DNA of 39,258 nt from Candidatus Coprenecus merdigallinarum (GCA_018712545.1 DVGV01000014.1:1-39258); one strand, 5' to 3'; positions 1 to 8,842 are shown, counted from the stretch's first letter. A program made the numbers and translations. Notes: generated by a model from the letters alone, not told the origin.

Positions 1-615
1 CGGGAGGAGGGGCGCACCAGCCTCATGCTGCGCGGAGCCTTCCGTACCTCCGGCAAGCGGCGGCCCTCCCATCCGGGGGCGGTCCTCCTGCATCCGCTCA
101 GTATTGTCAATTATGTGGCCTCCAAAAGCCCTAAAGCGGGGATGGCCTACCTGCGGGAGTTCTCCCCGAAGTACCGTCTGCACTCGATACGCGAGGATTT
201 TGACAAGATATCCATAGCGATGTTCATCAGCGAGCTGCTCTACCGTACCCTCCTGCATTCCGAGCGGGACGAGGACCTCTACGATTTCCTGGAGGACGCC
301 GTGCTGCGGCTGGAGGCTCTGGAGGGCAGTCCCGCGAATTTTCATTTGTGGTTCGTAGACCGGTACGCTGCCTATTTAGGATTTCCCTTCGAGAGCGGTT
401 TTAACCTGGATTACAACCCTTTCACCCCGCAGCAGACTTCCCGGCTGCTCACATTTCACGAGGCCTCCTTCGAGGAAGCCCTGGCCGTACCGATGACCGG
501 TGCGGAGCGCAAGGAACTGGTGGAGGCCGTCCTGCGCTGGCTGGAGTACCATACCGGCTCCCGTATCGACTTGCGTTCGGTGGCTGTCCTGCATCAGATT
601 GCGAAAATCCGTTGA
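1..615 (+). CDS. recO: DNA repair protein RecO, C-terminal part (5' end outside window)
   Basis: The reading frame is open from base 1 (R-E-E-G-R-T-S-L-M-L...), so the ATG at 25 is probably internal and the true start lies upstream. The segment carries the conserved RecO stretch GRTSLMLRGAF, the helical middle (SPKYRLHSIREDFDKISIA, FISELLYRTLLHSE) and a C-terminal helical domain. RecO binds single-stranded DNA and works with RecR to load RecA in the RecFOR gap-repair pathway. No zinc-binding cysteine cluster is visible in this part. The last codons overlap the probable promoter of the next gene. The call rests on family resemblance recognised by eye. It is partial because the window cuts it. 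Confidence 0.8.
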   Translation, partial: REEGRTSLMLRGAFRTSGKRRPSHPGAVLLHPLSIVNYVASKSPKAGMAYLREFSPKYRLHSIREDFDKISIAMFISELLYRTLLHSERDEDLYDFLEDAVLRLEALEGSPANFHLWFVDRYAAYLGFPFESGFNLDYNPFTPQQTSRLLTFHEASFEEALAVPMTGAERKELVEAVLRWLEYHTGSRIDLRSVAVLHQIAKIR

Positions 616-641
616 TTTTTCCCGAATTCTCGCTAACTTCG
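612..641 (+). promoter_or_regulatory. Probable promoter of the GH3-family gene
   Basis: TTG at 612-614 is followed after 19 nt by TAACTTCG at 634-641, close to the Bacteroidota consensus TTTG-N19-21-TAnnTTTG. It overlaps the recO stop codon. The implied transcription start near 647 leaves a leader of about 20 nt before the ATG at 668. It argues against the longer in-frame start at 500, which lies inside recO. Confidence 0.5.
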
Positions 642-667
642 CCAACGTTTTAAAAACACAGTGCGTC

Positions 668-2215
668 ATGTCGGTATTGAACAGAACAGTGATGGCGGCG
701 CTGAGTCCGCTGCTAAGGAGTTTTGACCGCGGGTGCGAGCATCCCGGGGCGGTACAGGAACACGTTTTCAGGCAGTTGCTGGAGGCGGGCCGGGATACGG
801 CTTTCGGCCGGGAGCACGGGTTTGACCAGATACGCGGATATGCGGATTACCGGCGGGCGGTGCCGGTGCGGGAGTACGACGGCTTCGCGCCCTACATCGA
901 GCGTCTGCGCCGCGGCGAGAACTACGTGCTGTGGAACCAGAAGGTGCGCTGGTTCGCCAAGTCCAGCGGCACGAGCTCGGACAAGAGCAAGTACATCCCG
1001 GTGACTCCGGCCAATCTCTCCGGCTGTCACTACCGCGGCTTCAAGACCATGCTGGCGGCCTATATCCGCCGCTATCCCGATTCGCGTCTGTTCAACGGCA
1101 AGGCCCTCACCCTCGGCGGCAGCGTCAAGGTGGACGAGCTCTCGGGCGGAGGCGCCAGGAACGGGGACTTGTCTGCCATCCTGCTGAGCAACAGCCCGTC
1201 CGTAGCAGAGATCGTGCGCACCCCGTCGCGGGACATCGCCATGCTGCCGGATTTCAGGCAGAAGATAGAGGGCATCTGCCGGGTGTGCTCGAAGCAGAAC
1301 GTGACCAATTTCTCGGGCGTACCGTCCTGGAACCTGATTATGATAGAACGGCTGCTGGAGTATAATCATGCTCAGTATCTGACGGATATATGGCCTAACC
1401 TCGAGCTTTTCATGCATGGGGGCATCAGTTTCGAACCTTACCGGGAGCAGTACCGCCGCCTCATCCCTTCGGACCGGATGCATTATCTGGAGAACTACAA
1501 TGCCTCGGAAGGCTATTTCGCCCTGCAGGACGACCCGTCGCAGAAGGGCATGGCCCTGACCATGGACAACGGGGTGTTCTTTGAGTTCATACCCATGCGC
1601 TCGCTGGATAAAGTAATGTCCGGGGAGTCGGACGAGGTCTATACCGTCGACGAGGTGCGCACGGGTGAGACTTATGCTATGGTGATAACCACCGGCAGCG
1701 GACTGTGGAGGTACCTGATAGGGGACTGCGTGCGCTTCACGTCCCTATGTCCTCACCGGATTGTCATCACCGGACGCACACAGTTGTACATCAATGTGTT
1801 CGGTGAGGAGCTGATGATTCATAACGCCGAGGAAGCACTTTCGGAGGCCTGTCGTGCATGCGGAGTCGAGGTGACGGACTATACGGTGGCACCGGTATTC
1901 ATGGACGAGAACCATTCCAAGGGAGCCCACCAGTGGGCTGTAGAGTTTTCTGCAGGAAGTCAGCAGGCCGTGCAGGAACCCGGGAGGCTGCAGCAGTTCA
2001 GGGACGAGCTGGATGCGGCCCTTTGCCGGCACAACTCGGATTACGAGGCCAAACGCAGCGGGGATGTGACCATGACGAAGCTGGAGCTGACTCCTGTGTC
2101 CCCAGGAACATTCTACCGCTGGATGGAAGGCAGGGGAAAGACAGGAGGTCAGAACAAAGTGCCCCGTCTGAGCAATGACCGCCGTTTTATTGATCAAGTA
2201 TTAAAACAGATATGA
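668..2215 (+). CDS. GH3 auxin-responsive promoter family protein (acyl-adenylating enzyme)
   Basis: This 515-residue protein belongs to the GH3 branch of the ANL adenylating superfamily, which activates a carboxylate with ATP and transfers it to an amine. Three nucleotide-binding motifs are visible: the serine/threonine-rich loop starting K98-S-S-G-T-S-S-D-K-S, the N-A-S-E-G-Y-F motif in mid-protein, and S-G-L-W-R-Y-L-I-G-D-C-V-R-F followed by the hinge G-R-T-Q-L-Y-I-N-V-F-G-E-E. In plants GH3 enzymes conjugate hormones to amino acids. The substrate of bacterial homologues is not established, so none is proposed. I chose ATG 668 because a promoter lies just before it and the upstream extension (from 500) reads a non-natural sequence across recO. 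The stop overlaps the next start as ATGA (2212-2215), implying translational coupling to the CobW-like GTPase. Confidence 0.85.
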   Translation: MSVLNRTVMAALSPLLRSFDRGCEHPGAVQEHVFRQLLEAGRDTAFGREHGFDQIRGYADYRRAVPVREYDGFAPYIERLRRGENYVLWNQKVRWFAKSSGTSSDKSKYIPVTPANLSGCHYRGFKTMLAAYIRRYPDSRLFNGKALTLGGSVKVDELSGGGARNGDLSAILLSNSPSVAEIVRTPSRDIAMLPDFRQKIEGICRVCSKQNVTNFSGVPSWNLIMIERLLEYNHAQYLTDIWPNLELFMHGGISFEPYREQYRRLIPSDRMHYLENYNASEGYFALQDDPSQKGMALTMDNGVFFEFIPMRSLDKVMSGESDEVYTVDEVRTGETYAMVITTGSGLWRYLIGDCVRFTSLCPHRIVITGRTQLYINVFGEELMIHNAEEALSEACRACGVEVTDYTVAPVFMDENHSKGAHQWAVEFSAGSQQAVQEPGRLQQFRDELDAALCRHNSDYEAKRSGDVTMTKLELTPVSPGTFYRWMEGRGKTGGQNKVPRLSNDRRFIDQVLKQI

Positions 2216-3426
2216 ATAACAGAAAGGAAATCCCGGTGCTGCTCCTTACCGGATATCTGGGCAGCGGGAAGACAACACTGGTGAACCGCATCCTCTCCAA
2301 TGAGAAGGGTATCCGGTTCGCCGTCATCGTGAACGATATCGGAGAAGTGAACATAGACGCGGACCTGATTCAGCGCGGAGGGGTGGTCGGCACTCAGGAC
2401 GACAGCCTGGTGGCCCTGCAGAACGGCTGTATCTGCTGTACACTCAAGACGGACCTGATGAACCAGATTACCGAGCTGATACAGATGCGGCGTTTCGACT
2501 ACATAGTCATAGAGGCCAGCGGTATCTGCGAGCCGGAGCCGATAGCCAGGACTATCTGTACGATGCCCAGGATGGATCCGAGGCTGGAGGACTGCGGCAT
2601 CTTCCCCCGTCTGGACTGCATAGTGACCGTGGTGGACGCTCTGAGACTTCAGGATGAGTTCGCCTGCGGGGACAGCCTCATGCGGGAGAACCTGGACGAG
2701 GAGGATATCGAGAACCTGATTCTTCAACAGATAGAGTTCTGCAACATAGTCCTGCTCAACAAGGCTTCGGAGGTCACGCCTGAGGAGCGGTCCCGTATCA
2801 GCCGTATCATCGCCACTGTCCAGCCCTCTGTCCGCATCATTGAGTGCGATTACGGAGAGATAGACCTGAGCCTGATACTCAACACCCGGATGTTCAGCTT
2901 CAACCAGGTGGCCGCTTCGGCCGGATGGGTGCGCGGCATCGAGTCCACGCCCACCGAAGAGGAGGAGGCGGAGGCCCGCGGACATGAACATCACCACCAC
3001 CATCACGACCATGACCACGATGAGGGCGAGGCCGAGGAGTACGGCATAGGCACATTCGTCTATTACCGCCGCCCTGCCTTCGATATAAACAAGTTCGACA
3101 ACTTCGTCATCAAGCACTGGCCCCGGGAGGTGATCCGCGCCAAGGGCATCTGCTATTTTACCCAGGATCCGGACATGTCCTATATGTTCGAGCAGGCCGG
3201 AAGGCAGAAGCAGCTCAAGGAGGCGGGTCAGTGGTATGCCACCGCCCCGGAGGACGAACTGGAACAGCTCAAGGCCCGGGATCCCGGTTTCGCCCGCGAC
3301 TGGGACGAGTACTACGGAGACCGCATGCAGAAGATAGTGTTCATAGGCCAGCACATGGATGTGGAGCAGATAAAGAAGGATCTGGATTTCTGTCTGGACT
3401 CCGGGGCTGATGTTTTCGGCATATAA
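2212..3426 (+). CDS. CobW/COG0523-family GTPase (probable metallochaperone) with His-rich loop
   Basis: This 404-residue G3E GTPase has a Walker A at T13-G-Y-L-G-S-G-K20-T-T, the family metal-binding C73-I-C-C76 motif (N-G-C-I-C-C-T), an E-A-S-G-I-C-E-P switch region, and N-K-A-S-E in the base-recognition position. A His/Asp run at about residues 258-271 resembles the histidine loops of zinc-handling COG0523 members. The C-terminal half, after this loop, matches the CobW C-terminal domain. Family members deliver Zn, Co or Ni to client enzymes using GTP. Zinc is the likeliest metal here because of the His loop and the CxCC motif, but that is inference. It is coupled by a 4-base overlap to the GH3-like gene. 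No Zur-type operator was recognised. Confidence 0.85.
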   Translation: MNNRKEIPVLLLTGYLGSGKTTLVNRILSNEKGIRFAVIVNDIGEVNIDADLIQRGGVVGTQDDSLVALQNGCICCTLKTDLMNQITELIQMRRFDYIVIEASGICEPEPIARTICTMPRMDPRLEDCGIFPRLDCIVTVVDALRLQDEFACGDSLMRENLDEEDIENLILQQIEFCNIVLLNKASEVTPEERSRISRIIATVQPSVRIIECDYGEIDLSLILNTRMFSFNQVAASAGWVRGIESTPTEEEEAEARGHEHHHHHHDHDHDEGEAEEYGIGTFVYYRRPAFDINKFDNFVIKHWPREVIRAKGICYFTQDPDMSYMFEQAGRQKQLKEAGQWYATAPEDELEQLKARDPGFARDWDEYYGDRMQKIVFIGQHMDVEQIKKDLDFCLDSGADVFGI

Positions 3427-3472
3427 TTTGTTTTGAGACCGTAGAATTAACATAAACGCACAATAACGTAAG

Positions 3473-5152
3473 ATGAAGTTTGCAAATACTACCTTCAGGA
3501 GAGCGGCGCTGTCCGCGGCGGCAGTGATGGCGGCCGCATTCTCCCTCTCCGCCCAGTCAGAGGATTTCAACACTGGCAAATATATGGAGATACAGTCCAT
3601 GATTCTCAGGACGCTGCAGTCTCAGTACGTCGATACTGTGCAGCTTGATGACTTGCTGCACAGGGGGATAGATGCGATGCTGGCCACCCTTGATCCATAT
3701 ACGGTGTTCATTCCGGAAGAGAATGAGGAGGATCTGGATATCATGACTACGGCCAGTTATGGCGGTGTGGGAGCCCTTATTCAGAAGACTCCGCAGGGGT
3801 ATATCATTATTGCGGAACCTTATGAGGGTTCTGCAGCCGTCAAGACGGGACTTCATCCCGGTGACACGATAGTGGCGATAGAAGGCGTCAATACCAAGGA
3901 CCTGACAGCAGACCAATGCAGTGAGAGAATGCGCGGGCGTCCCGGTACAGTGCTCAATATGACAGTGGTCAGGGGACGTGGCGGAGATACTGTGGACGTG
4001 GCTCTGACCCGTGAGAGGATCCATGTACCGGATGTGGTCTATTACGGTTTTGTGAATGATACCACCGGGTATATCCAGATCAGCGGTTTCACCGTGGACG
4101 GCTCCAAGGATGTCCGCAGGGCCCTGGAGGATCTCAAGGCGGATGGAAGAATGAAGCGTCTGGTGCTGGACCTGCGCGGCAACGGCGGCGGTCTGATGAA
4201 CGAGGCGGTGAACATTGTCTCTCTTTTCGTTCCCCAGGGGACACTGGTCGTATCGGCTAAGGGCAAGTATCCTGCCGCTGATTTTCAGTACAATACTGAA
4301 ACGCCTCCGGTAGATACCCTCCTGCCCTTGATGGTGATGGTCAATTCGGGCTCGGCTTCTTCCTCTGAAATTGTGGCCGGAGCTCTTCAGGACATGGACA
4401 GGGCAACAATAGCCGGTGTCCGTACATACGGCAAGGGGCTGGTGCAGACCATACGGCCGGCAGGCTACAGCACCTCGCTCAAGCTGACTACGGCCAAGTA
4501 CTACACTCCCAGCGGACGCTGCGTGCAAGCCATAGACTACAGCCACCGCAATGAGGACGGCAGTGTGGGATATGTCCCGGATTCCCTGAAAAAGGCATTC
4601 AAGACCCGCCTCGGCCGAACAGTATATGACGGGGGCGGAATCACGCCGGATATCGAGGTGGAGCCCAAATATTACAGTCGTCCGGTTATATCGTTGATAT
4701 ACAGTAATGTCATCAGCGACTATGCCATAAAATACTACAACACCCACGATTCCATCGCTCCGGCCGGTGAGTTCCTGCTGACTGATGAGGAATATGCCGA
4801 TTTCGTACAGTTTGCGGCCCAGAAGGAGTTTGACGCCAGGACGGAGTCACAGATAGAGATGGAAAGGGTATTGGAGGCTGCGGAACGGGAGGGTCTGGAC
4901 AGTACTCTCGACGGCCTTAAAGAGGAAATGGACGGGCTGTTGGAGCGCATCTCGCTGACAAAGGAGGACTTCCTCGAGGCCAACAAGTCCACGGTCAAGT
5001 CTCTCCTTGAGGATGAGATAGCCCTGAAGTTCTATCTCCGGGCCGGAGGCGCCGAGTCCGCCCTCCGCCAGGACAGCCAGCTTCAGCAGGCACTGGAGCA
5101 GTGGGACGGCACTATACCTGTGCAGCAGTCTGATCCGGAGACTGAGGAGTAA
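3473..5152 (+). CDS. S41-family C-terminal processing peptidase (Ctp)
   Basis: This 559-residue exported serine protease has a signal peptide at residues 1-27 (R-R-A-A-L-S-A-A-A-V-M-A-A-A-F..., cleavage after S-A-Q), no lipobox, and an N-terminal helical segment. A PDZ domain follows around residues 95-170 (Y-G-G-V-G-A... H-P-G-D-T-I). The S41 core contains D-L-R-G-N-G-G-G, the catalytic serine loop N-S-G-S-A-S-S-S-E, and the catalytic lysine in T-Y-G-K-G-L-V-Q about 25 residues later. A coiled-coil-like Glu-rich region follows. It probably trims periplasmic proteins at their C-termini. It sits 46 bp after the CobW-like gene on the same strand, possibly one transcript. Its 3' end overlaps the convergent MATE gene by 41 bp. 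Other names for the family are CtpA and Prc. Confidence 0.9.
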   Translation: MKFANTTFRRAALSAAAVMAAAFSLSAQSEDFNTGKYMEIQSMILRTLQSQYVDTVQLDDLLHRGIDAMLATLDPYTVFIPEENEEDLDIMTTASYGGVGALIQKTPQGYIIIAEPYEGSAAVKTGLHPGDTIVAIEGVNTKDLTADQCSERMRGRPGTVLNMTVVRGRGGDTVDVALTRERIHVPDVVYYGFVNDTTGYIQISGFTVDGSKDVRRALEDLKADGRMKRLVLDLRGNGGGLMNEAVNIVSLFVPQGTLVVSAKGKYPAADFQYNTETPPVDTLLPLMVMVNSGSASSSEIVAGALQDMDRATIAGVRTYGKGLVQTIRPAGYSTSLKLTTAKYYTPSGRCVQAIDYSHRNEDGSVGYVPDSLKKAFKTRLGRTVYDGGGITPDIEVEPKYYSRPVISLIYSNVISDYAIKYYNTHDSIAPAGEFLLTDEEYADFVQFAAQKEFDARTESQIEMERVLEAAEREGLDSTLDGLKEEMDGLLERISLTKEDFLEANKSTVKSLLEDEIALKFYLRAGGAESALRQDSQLQQALEQWDGTIPVQQSDPETEE

Positions 5153-6479
5153 TTCTGGAGAAGACCTGCCTGCGGGCGGTGACGGTCATGTAGACGTCGC
5201 GGGCGATGAGGTGGGCGAAGTAGGCCATGTACAGGGCCTGGATGCCCATCAGGCCGCGGAAGGCGAAGTAGCAGACGTAGAAGGAGGCGCAGGCCCAGAT
5301 CATTCCGTTGCGGATGGCCCGTGCGGCGGTGGCTCCGATGAAGATGCCGTCCCACATGAAAGCCAGGCAGCTGAATGCGGGCATGATTATCAGCCATATC
5401 ATATACGGTTTGGAGGCAGCTGTAACGGCTGCCTCTGTCGTCATGAGGCTTACCATCCACTGGCCTCCCACGCCGTAAGCCACGGTCGAGATGACGGCCA
5501 GGCCGGCTGTCCAGGTGAAGAGCAGCCGCACGGCCTTGTTCAGGGACGGTCTGTCCTGGGCTCCGATGTAGCGGCCGGTTAGGGCCTCGCCCGCGTAGGC
5601 AAATCCGTCCAGGATGTAGGAGTAGAGCATCAGCAGCTTCATGATGATGGTGCTGACGGCCAGCTGTACGTCTCCGTAGTGGGCGGCCAGGGAGGTGAAT
5701 CCGCAGTATATCAGCATGAAGCAGAGCGAGCGCAGGAAGAGGTTGGCGTTGAGGACGTAGAACGACTTCATGTAGCGGAACTTCACGTGCTGCCGGATGT
5801 TGACGTGCCGCAGCAGCCTGCCGTAGTGCGTGAGCATCAGGACGGAGGCCAGGATGAGACCGGTGTACTGGGCGATGACCGTGCCGAGGGCCACACCGGC
5901 GAAGCCGAGAGGGGTGTGCAGGCCGAGGAAGATGCTCATGCCGAGGTTGACCACGTTGACCGTCATGTCCACCGCCATCGGGAAGACGGTATTCTGCATG
6001 CCTATGAACCAGCCTTTGAACACCATCAGCGAGAGGGTCGCCGGAGCGTCCCATATCCTGATGAAGAAATATTTCCGGGCCAGTTCCTGGACTTCCGCCG
6101 AGCAGTCGATGAAGAGGAAGGCAGCCTCGACGAAAAGCCATTGGATCAATATCAGGAATGAGGCTGAGAGCAGGGCTGTCGCCTCTCCCTGGACGAAGTA
6201 GCGCATTGCCCCGGGAAGGTCCTTGCGGCCGTAGGCCTGGGCCGTGAGGCCTCCCGTGCCGACGCGGAGGAATCCGAAGTTCCAGTAGAGCAGGTCGAAG
6301 AGCATTGAGCCTACGGCTATTGCCCCGATAGCAGCCACATTGCCCAGGCGGCCGGAGACACCGATGTCCACCATTCCCACGAGGGGGACGGTGATGTTGG
6401 CCAGGATGCTGGGTACCGCGAGGTGCAGGATCCGGCTGTTCATGGATCTGGGCGCGCTGTTCTCCGTATGTCTTTTCAT
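5112..6479 (-). CDS. MATE-family efflux transporter
   Basis: This 455-residue inner-membrane protein has about 12 hydrophobic segments arranged as two homologous halves. It shows the MATE signature near the N-terminus (I-L-H-L-A-V-P-S-I-L-A-N-I-T-V-P-L-V-G-M-V-D) and the usual G-x-L-G...A-I-G-A-I-A-V-G segment. The branch looks closest to the DinF-like MATE transporters. These export cationic drugs or metabolites in exchange for Na+ or H+; the substrate cannot be read from sequence. The start is the ATG at 6479, nine bases downstream of the rsgA stop, so the two genes are likely co-transcribed. Its 3' end overlaps the Ctp gene on the other strand with no hairpin terminator visible between them. 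Confidence 0.9.
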   Translation of the reverse strand: MKRHTENSAPRSMNSRILHLAVPSILANITVPLVGMVDIGVSGRLGNVAAIGAIAVGSMLFDLLYWNFGFLRVGTGGLTAQAYGRKDLPGAMRYFVQGEATALLSASFLILIQWLFVEAAFLFIDCSAEVQELARKYFFIRIWDAPATLSLMVFKGWFIGMQNTVFPMAVDMTVNVVNLGMSIFLGLHTPLGFAGVALGTVIAQYTGLILASVLMLTHYGRLLRHVNIRQHVKFRYMKSFYVLNANLFLRSLCFMLIYCGFTSLAAHYGDVQLAVSTIIMKLLMLYSYILDGFAYAGEALTGRYIGAQDRPSLNKAVRLLFTWTAGLAVISTVAYGVGGQWMVSLMTTEAAVTAASKPYMIWLIIMPAFSCLAFMWDGIFIGATAARAIRNGMIWACASFYVCYFAFRGLMGIQALYMAYFAHLIARDVYMTVTARRQVFSRITPQSPDQTAAQV

Positions 6480-6488
6480 ATTGTCGTG

Positions 6489-7457
6489 CTATCTGTATTT
6501 TCCCTCCTCCTCGAGCATTCCGAGGTAGGACATGTAGCGTTCGGGGGAGACGGTGCCGTTCTCCACTGCCTCGAGGACTGCGCAGCCCGGCTCATGGGTG
6601 TGGGTGCAGGGCTTGTAGCGGCAGTTGTCGGCGACGCGGAGCATTTCCGGGAAATAGGTGGAGATCTCCTCCGGCTCGATGTCCACCAGGCCGAAGCCCC
6701 TGATGCCGGGGGTGTCGATGATGAAGCCGCCGCCGCTTGTGGGGTAGATCTCGTAGAATGTGGTGGTGTGGCGGCCCTGGCGGTATTTGTCCGATATTTC
6801 AGAGGTCTTTGGGTCGAGGGCGGGGTCGATGGCCTTGATGAGGGAGGACTTGCCCACTCCGGAGACGCCGCTGAAAAGGGAGATGCCGCCGCGGTTGCAC
6901 TGCTCCCGGAGAGTGTCCACGCCCTGACCGGTGAGGACGGAGATGTCCATTATGGGGTAACCGGCGTCGGTGTAGATGCTGTGGAAGAGTTCGCTTTTGG
7001 CTTGCAGCTCCTCGGTGACGTAGAGGTCGGTCTTGTTGAGGAGTATTGTGACGGGGACCTTGTAGGCCTCGCAGGTGACCAGGAAGCGGTCGATGAAGGG
7101 CCATTTGGTCTCGGGGCAGTCGAGGGTGACGATGAGGTAGGCGGTGTCGATGTTGGAGGCGAGGATGTGGCACTGGCGGGAGAGGTTGGTGGACTTGCGG
7201 ATGATGTAGTTCTTCCGCGGGAGGACCTTGGTGATGGTGCCCTCGTCCACGGGATTTCCGTCGGCATCCACCGGCACGGAGTATTCCACGCGGTCGCCTA
7301 CCGCCACCGGGTTCGTGGCCGTAGAGCCGCTCAGCCGCAGTTTGCCTCTGACTACTGCGTTCAGCGGTTTCCACTGCGGCAGTTCCGACAGCAGGTAGTG
7401 GCTGCCGGTGTTCTTGACTACTGTCGCGGTTCCGGTATGTATTCTGTTCTCGCCCAT
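6489..7457 (-). CDS. rsgA: Ribosome small-subunit GTPase A (RsgA/YjeQ)
   Basis: This is a 322-residue circularly permuted GTPase that helps mature the 30S subunit. The order of motifs shows the permutation: an OB-fold N-terminus, then G4 (L-L-N-K-T-D-L), then G1 (S-G-V-S-G-V-G-K-S-S-L), then G3 (D-T-P-G-I-R-G-F). The C-terminal zinc-binding finger is C-R-Y-K-P-C-T-H-T-H-E-P-G-C. Length is normal for the family. A TATCTTCG -7-like element lies on the minus strand just upstream (about 7479-7486). It is the first gene of a probable two-gene unit with the MATE transporter. Confidence 0.95.
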   Translation of the reverse strand: MGENRIHTGTATVVKNTGSHYLLSELPQWKPLNAVVRGKLRLSGSTATNPVAVGDRVEYSVPVDADGNPVDEGTITKVLPRKNYIIRKSTNLSRQCHILASNIDTAYLIVTLDCPETKWPFIDRFLVTCEAYKVPVTILLNKTDLYVTEELQAKSELFHSIYTDAGYPIMDISVLTGQGVDTLREQCNRGGISLFSGVSGVGKSSLIKAIDPALDPKTSEISDKYRQGRHTTTFYEIYPTSGGGFIIDTPGIRGFGLVDIEPEEISTYFPEMLRVADNCRYKPCTHTHEPGCAVLEAVENGTVSPERYMSYLGMLEEEGKYR

Positions 7458-7832
7458 GTGCTTTGTTTTGCGCCGCGAAGATACAAATTATTTGGCTGTG
7501 TAGCTTTCCAGAGTATAACTGCCTGCGACGCGAATTAAATAGGTTATGTTCCTTAACGAAATAATGTCGGGGAGCGAACAATTTTGTTAAAACGCTGATT
7601 GACAATATGTTCGTTTTTCGAGCCGAAGCGCTTAGCGTTTTCAAAAGGCTTACGGCGTAAGGTCTGAAATCGATACATCTGATTTCCAATGGTTTGTTGA
7701 GGGTGTTTCCAGCCCGACAAAAAATAGTTGAGAAGACTCCGCCTGACTGAGGCGACAAAGTCTACCTGACGGCTACATATACTGTAGCACCTCGGTAAAG
7801 TAAATAAATTTCCTTTACACCCGGTTTCTCAC
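7458..7832. other. Gene-free divergent region with small hairpins
   Basis: This is the divergent gap between rsgA (-) and the polyprenyl synthase (+), AT-richer than its surroundings. No convincing coding region was found. Several short inverted repeats are visible: CTTAC-GGC-GTAAG near 7650, CGCCT-GACTG-AGGCG at 7741-7755, and the perfect GCTACA-TATAC-TGTAGC at 7773-7789. It must carry the rsgA promoter at its left edge and the polyprenyl synthase promoter at its right edge. What the middle 300 bp does is unknown. Confidence 0.5.
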
Positions 7833-7840
7833 TATCTTTG
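7833..7840 (+). promoter_or_regulatory. -7 element of the polyprenyl synthase promoter
   Basis: TATCTTTG matches TAnnTTTG exactly. No good TTG sits 19-21 nt upstream (TTTCC is there instead). The element overlaps the in-frame ATG at 7838, so transcription from it would exclude that start. This supports the ATG at 7865 as the real one. Confidence 0.55.
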
Positions 7841-7864
7841 TGCGAAAGGAAAATCCATAGTACC

Positions 7865-8842
7865 ATGTACAGTTTAGCTGAAATCGACAAGATAGTCTCC
7901 AACGGGATATGCACCCTCGACCTGAAGGGTGAGCCCGCTGAGCTCTACACACCTATAGAATATATGATGTCCATCGGGGGCAAGCGGATCCGTCCGCGTC
8001 TGGCCCTGCTGGCCTGCTCGCTGTTTTCCGACAAGATAGAGTCAGAGCAGGTCTATCCGGCTCTCGGACTGGAGGTGTTCCACACGTTTACCCTGATTCA
8101 TGACGACATCATGGACCGGGCCGATATCCGCCGCGGGCAGCCGACAGTCTACCGCAAGTGGAACGAGAACATCGCGATTCTCTCCGGAGACGTGATGTCG
8201 ATACAGGCCTACGAGTACGTGTGCAAGGCTCCCGCCGACAAGCTCCAGACCGTGCTGGCCGTGTTCAGCGACACAGCCCGGAAGGTCTGCGAGGGACAGC
8301 AGTACGACATGAACTACGAGACCATGCCGGTGGTGACGATGGACGACTACATCATGATGATAGGGCTGAAGACATCGGCGCTGATAGCCGGTTCGGCCAA
8401 GTTAGGGGCTGTTCTCGGCGGTGCCGATGCGAAGTCAGCAGAGGCTCTGTACCGGTACGGCTACGACCTAGGTCTGGCCTTCCAGATTACCGACGACTAT
8501 CTGGATACTTTCGGAGATCCGGCCGTGTTCGGAAAGAATATCGGCGGGGACATCGTGAACAATAAGAAGACCTGGCTCTACGTCGAGGCGGCCCGTCTGG
8601 CGTCCGGAGAGCAGAAGACCCGTTTCGGGGAGATCTTCCGGATGGGGGAGGACCGTGCGGCGGAGAAGATCGCGGCGGCTCAGCAGCTGTTCACTGAAAT
8701 AGGAGTCAAGGACAATGCCGAGAAAGCCATAGAACACTATTTCCATAAGGCAATGGAGACTGTCGAGACCCTGTCCCTCGGGGCGCAGAAGCTCTCCCTG
8801 CTCGAGGAGTTCGCCACCCAGATAACCTACCGCCGCAAATGA
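7865..8842 (+). CDS. Polyprenyl diphosphate synthase (trans-isoprenyl synthase)
   Basis: This 325-residue enzyme extends allylic diphosphates with isopentenyl diphosphate. Visible motifs are G38-G-K-R-I-R-P, the first Asp-rich motif D80-D-I-M-D84 followed by R-A-D-I-R-R-G, and the second Asp-rich motif D-D-Y-L-D with following F-G-D. The residue five before the first Asp motif is Phe75. In characterised homologues a bulky aromatic there shortens the product. The motif lacks the two-residue insertion of eubacterial FPP synthases. I therefore lean towards a short product (about C20) rather than C40, an inference only. The start at 7865 was chosen because the upstream in-frame ATG (7838) lies within the promoter. 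The stop overlaps the next start (ATGA, 8839-8842). Confidence 0.88.
   Translation: MYSLAEIDKIVSNGICTLDLKGEPAELYTPIEYMMSIGGKRIRPRLALLACSLFSDKIESEQVYPALGLEVFHTFTLIHDDIMDRADIRRGQPTVYRKWNENIAILSGDVMSIQAYEYVCKAPADKLQTVLAVFSDTARKVCEGQQYDMNYETMPVVTMDDYIMMIGLKTSALIAGSAKLGAVLGGADAKSAEALYRYGYDLGLAFQITDDYLDTFGDPAVFGKNIGGDIVNNKKTWLYVEAARLASGEQKTRFGEIFRMGEDRAAEKIAAAQQLFTEIGVKDNAEKAIEHYFHKAMETVETLSLGAQKLSLLEEFATQITYRRK

Noticed and set aside
500-667. Upstream in-frame start for the GH3-family gene
   Set aside because: It lies within recO in another frame, precedes the promoter, and its translation has no resemblance to GH3 N-termini.
2194-3600. 468-codon minus-strand frame opposite the CobW-like gene
   Set aside because: It is a shadow of a clearly recognised GTPase gene, with no domain and Leu/Val/Asp-biased composition.
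6799-7758. Minus-strand frame of 319 codons overlapping rsgA and the upstream gap
   Set aside because: It is an out-of-frame shadow of rsgA with Arg/Pro/His-rich composition. rsgA itself accounts for this region.
7838-7864. Upstream in-frame start for the polyprenyl synthase
   Set aside because: The ATG overlaps the TATCTTTG -7 box, so it would not be transcribed from that promoter. The ATG at 7865 gives the normal family N-terminus.
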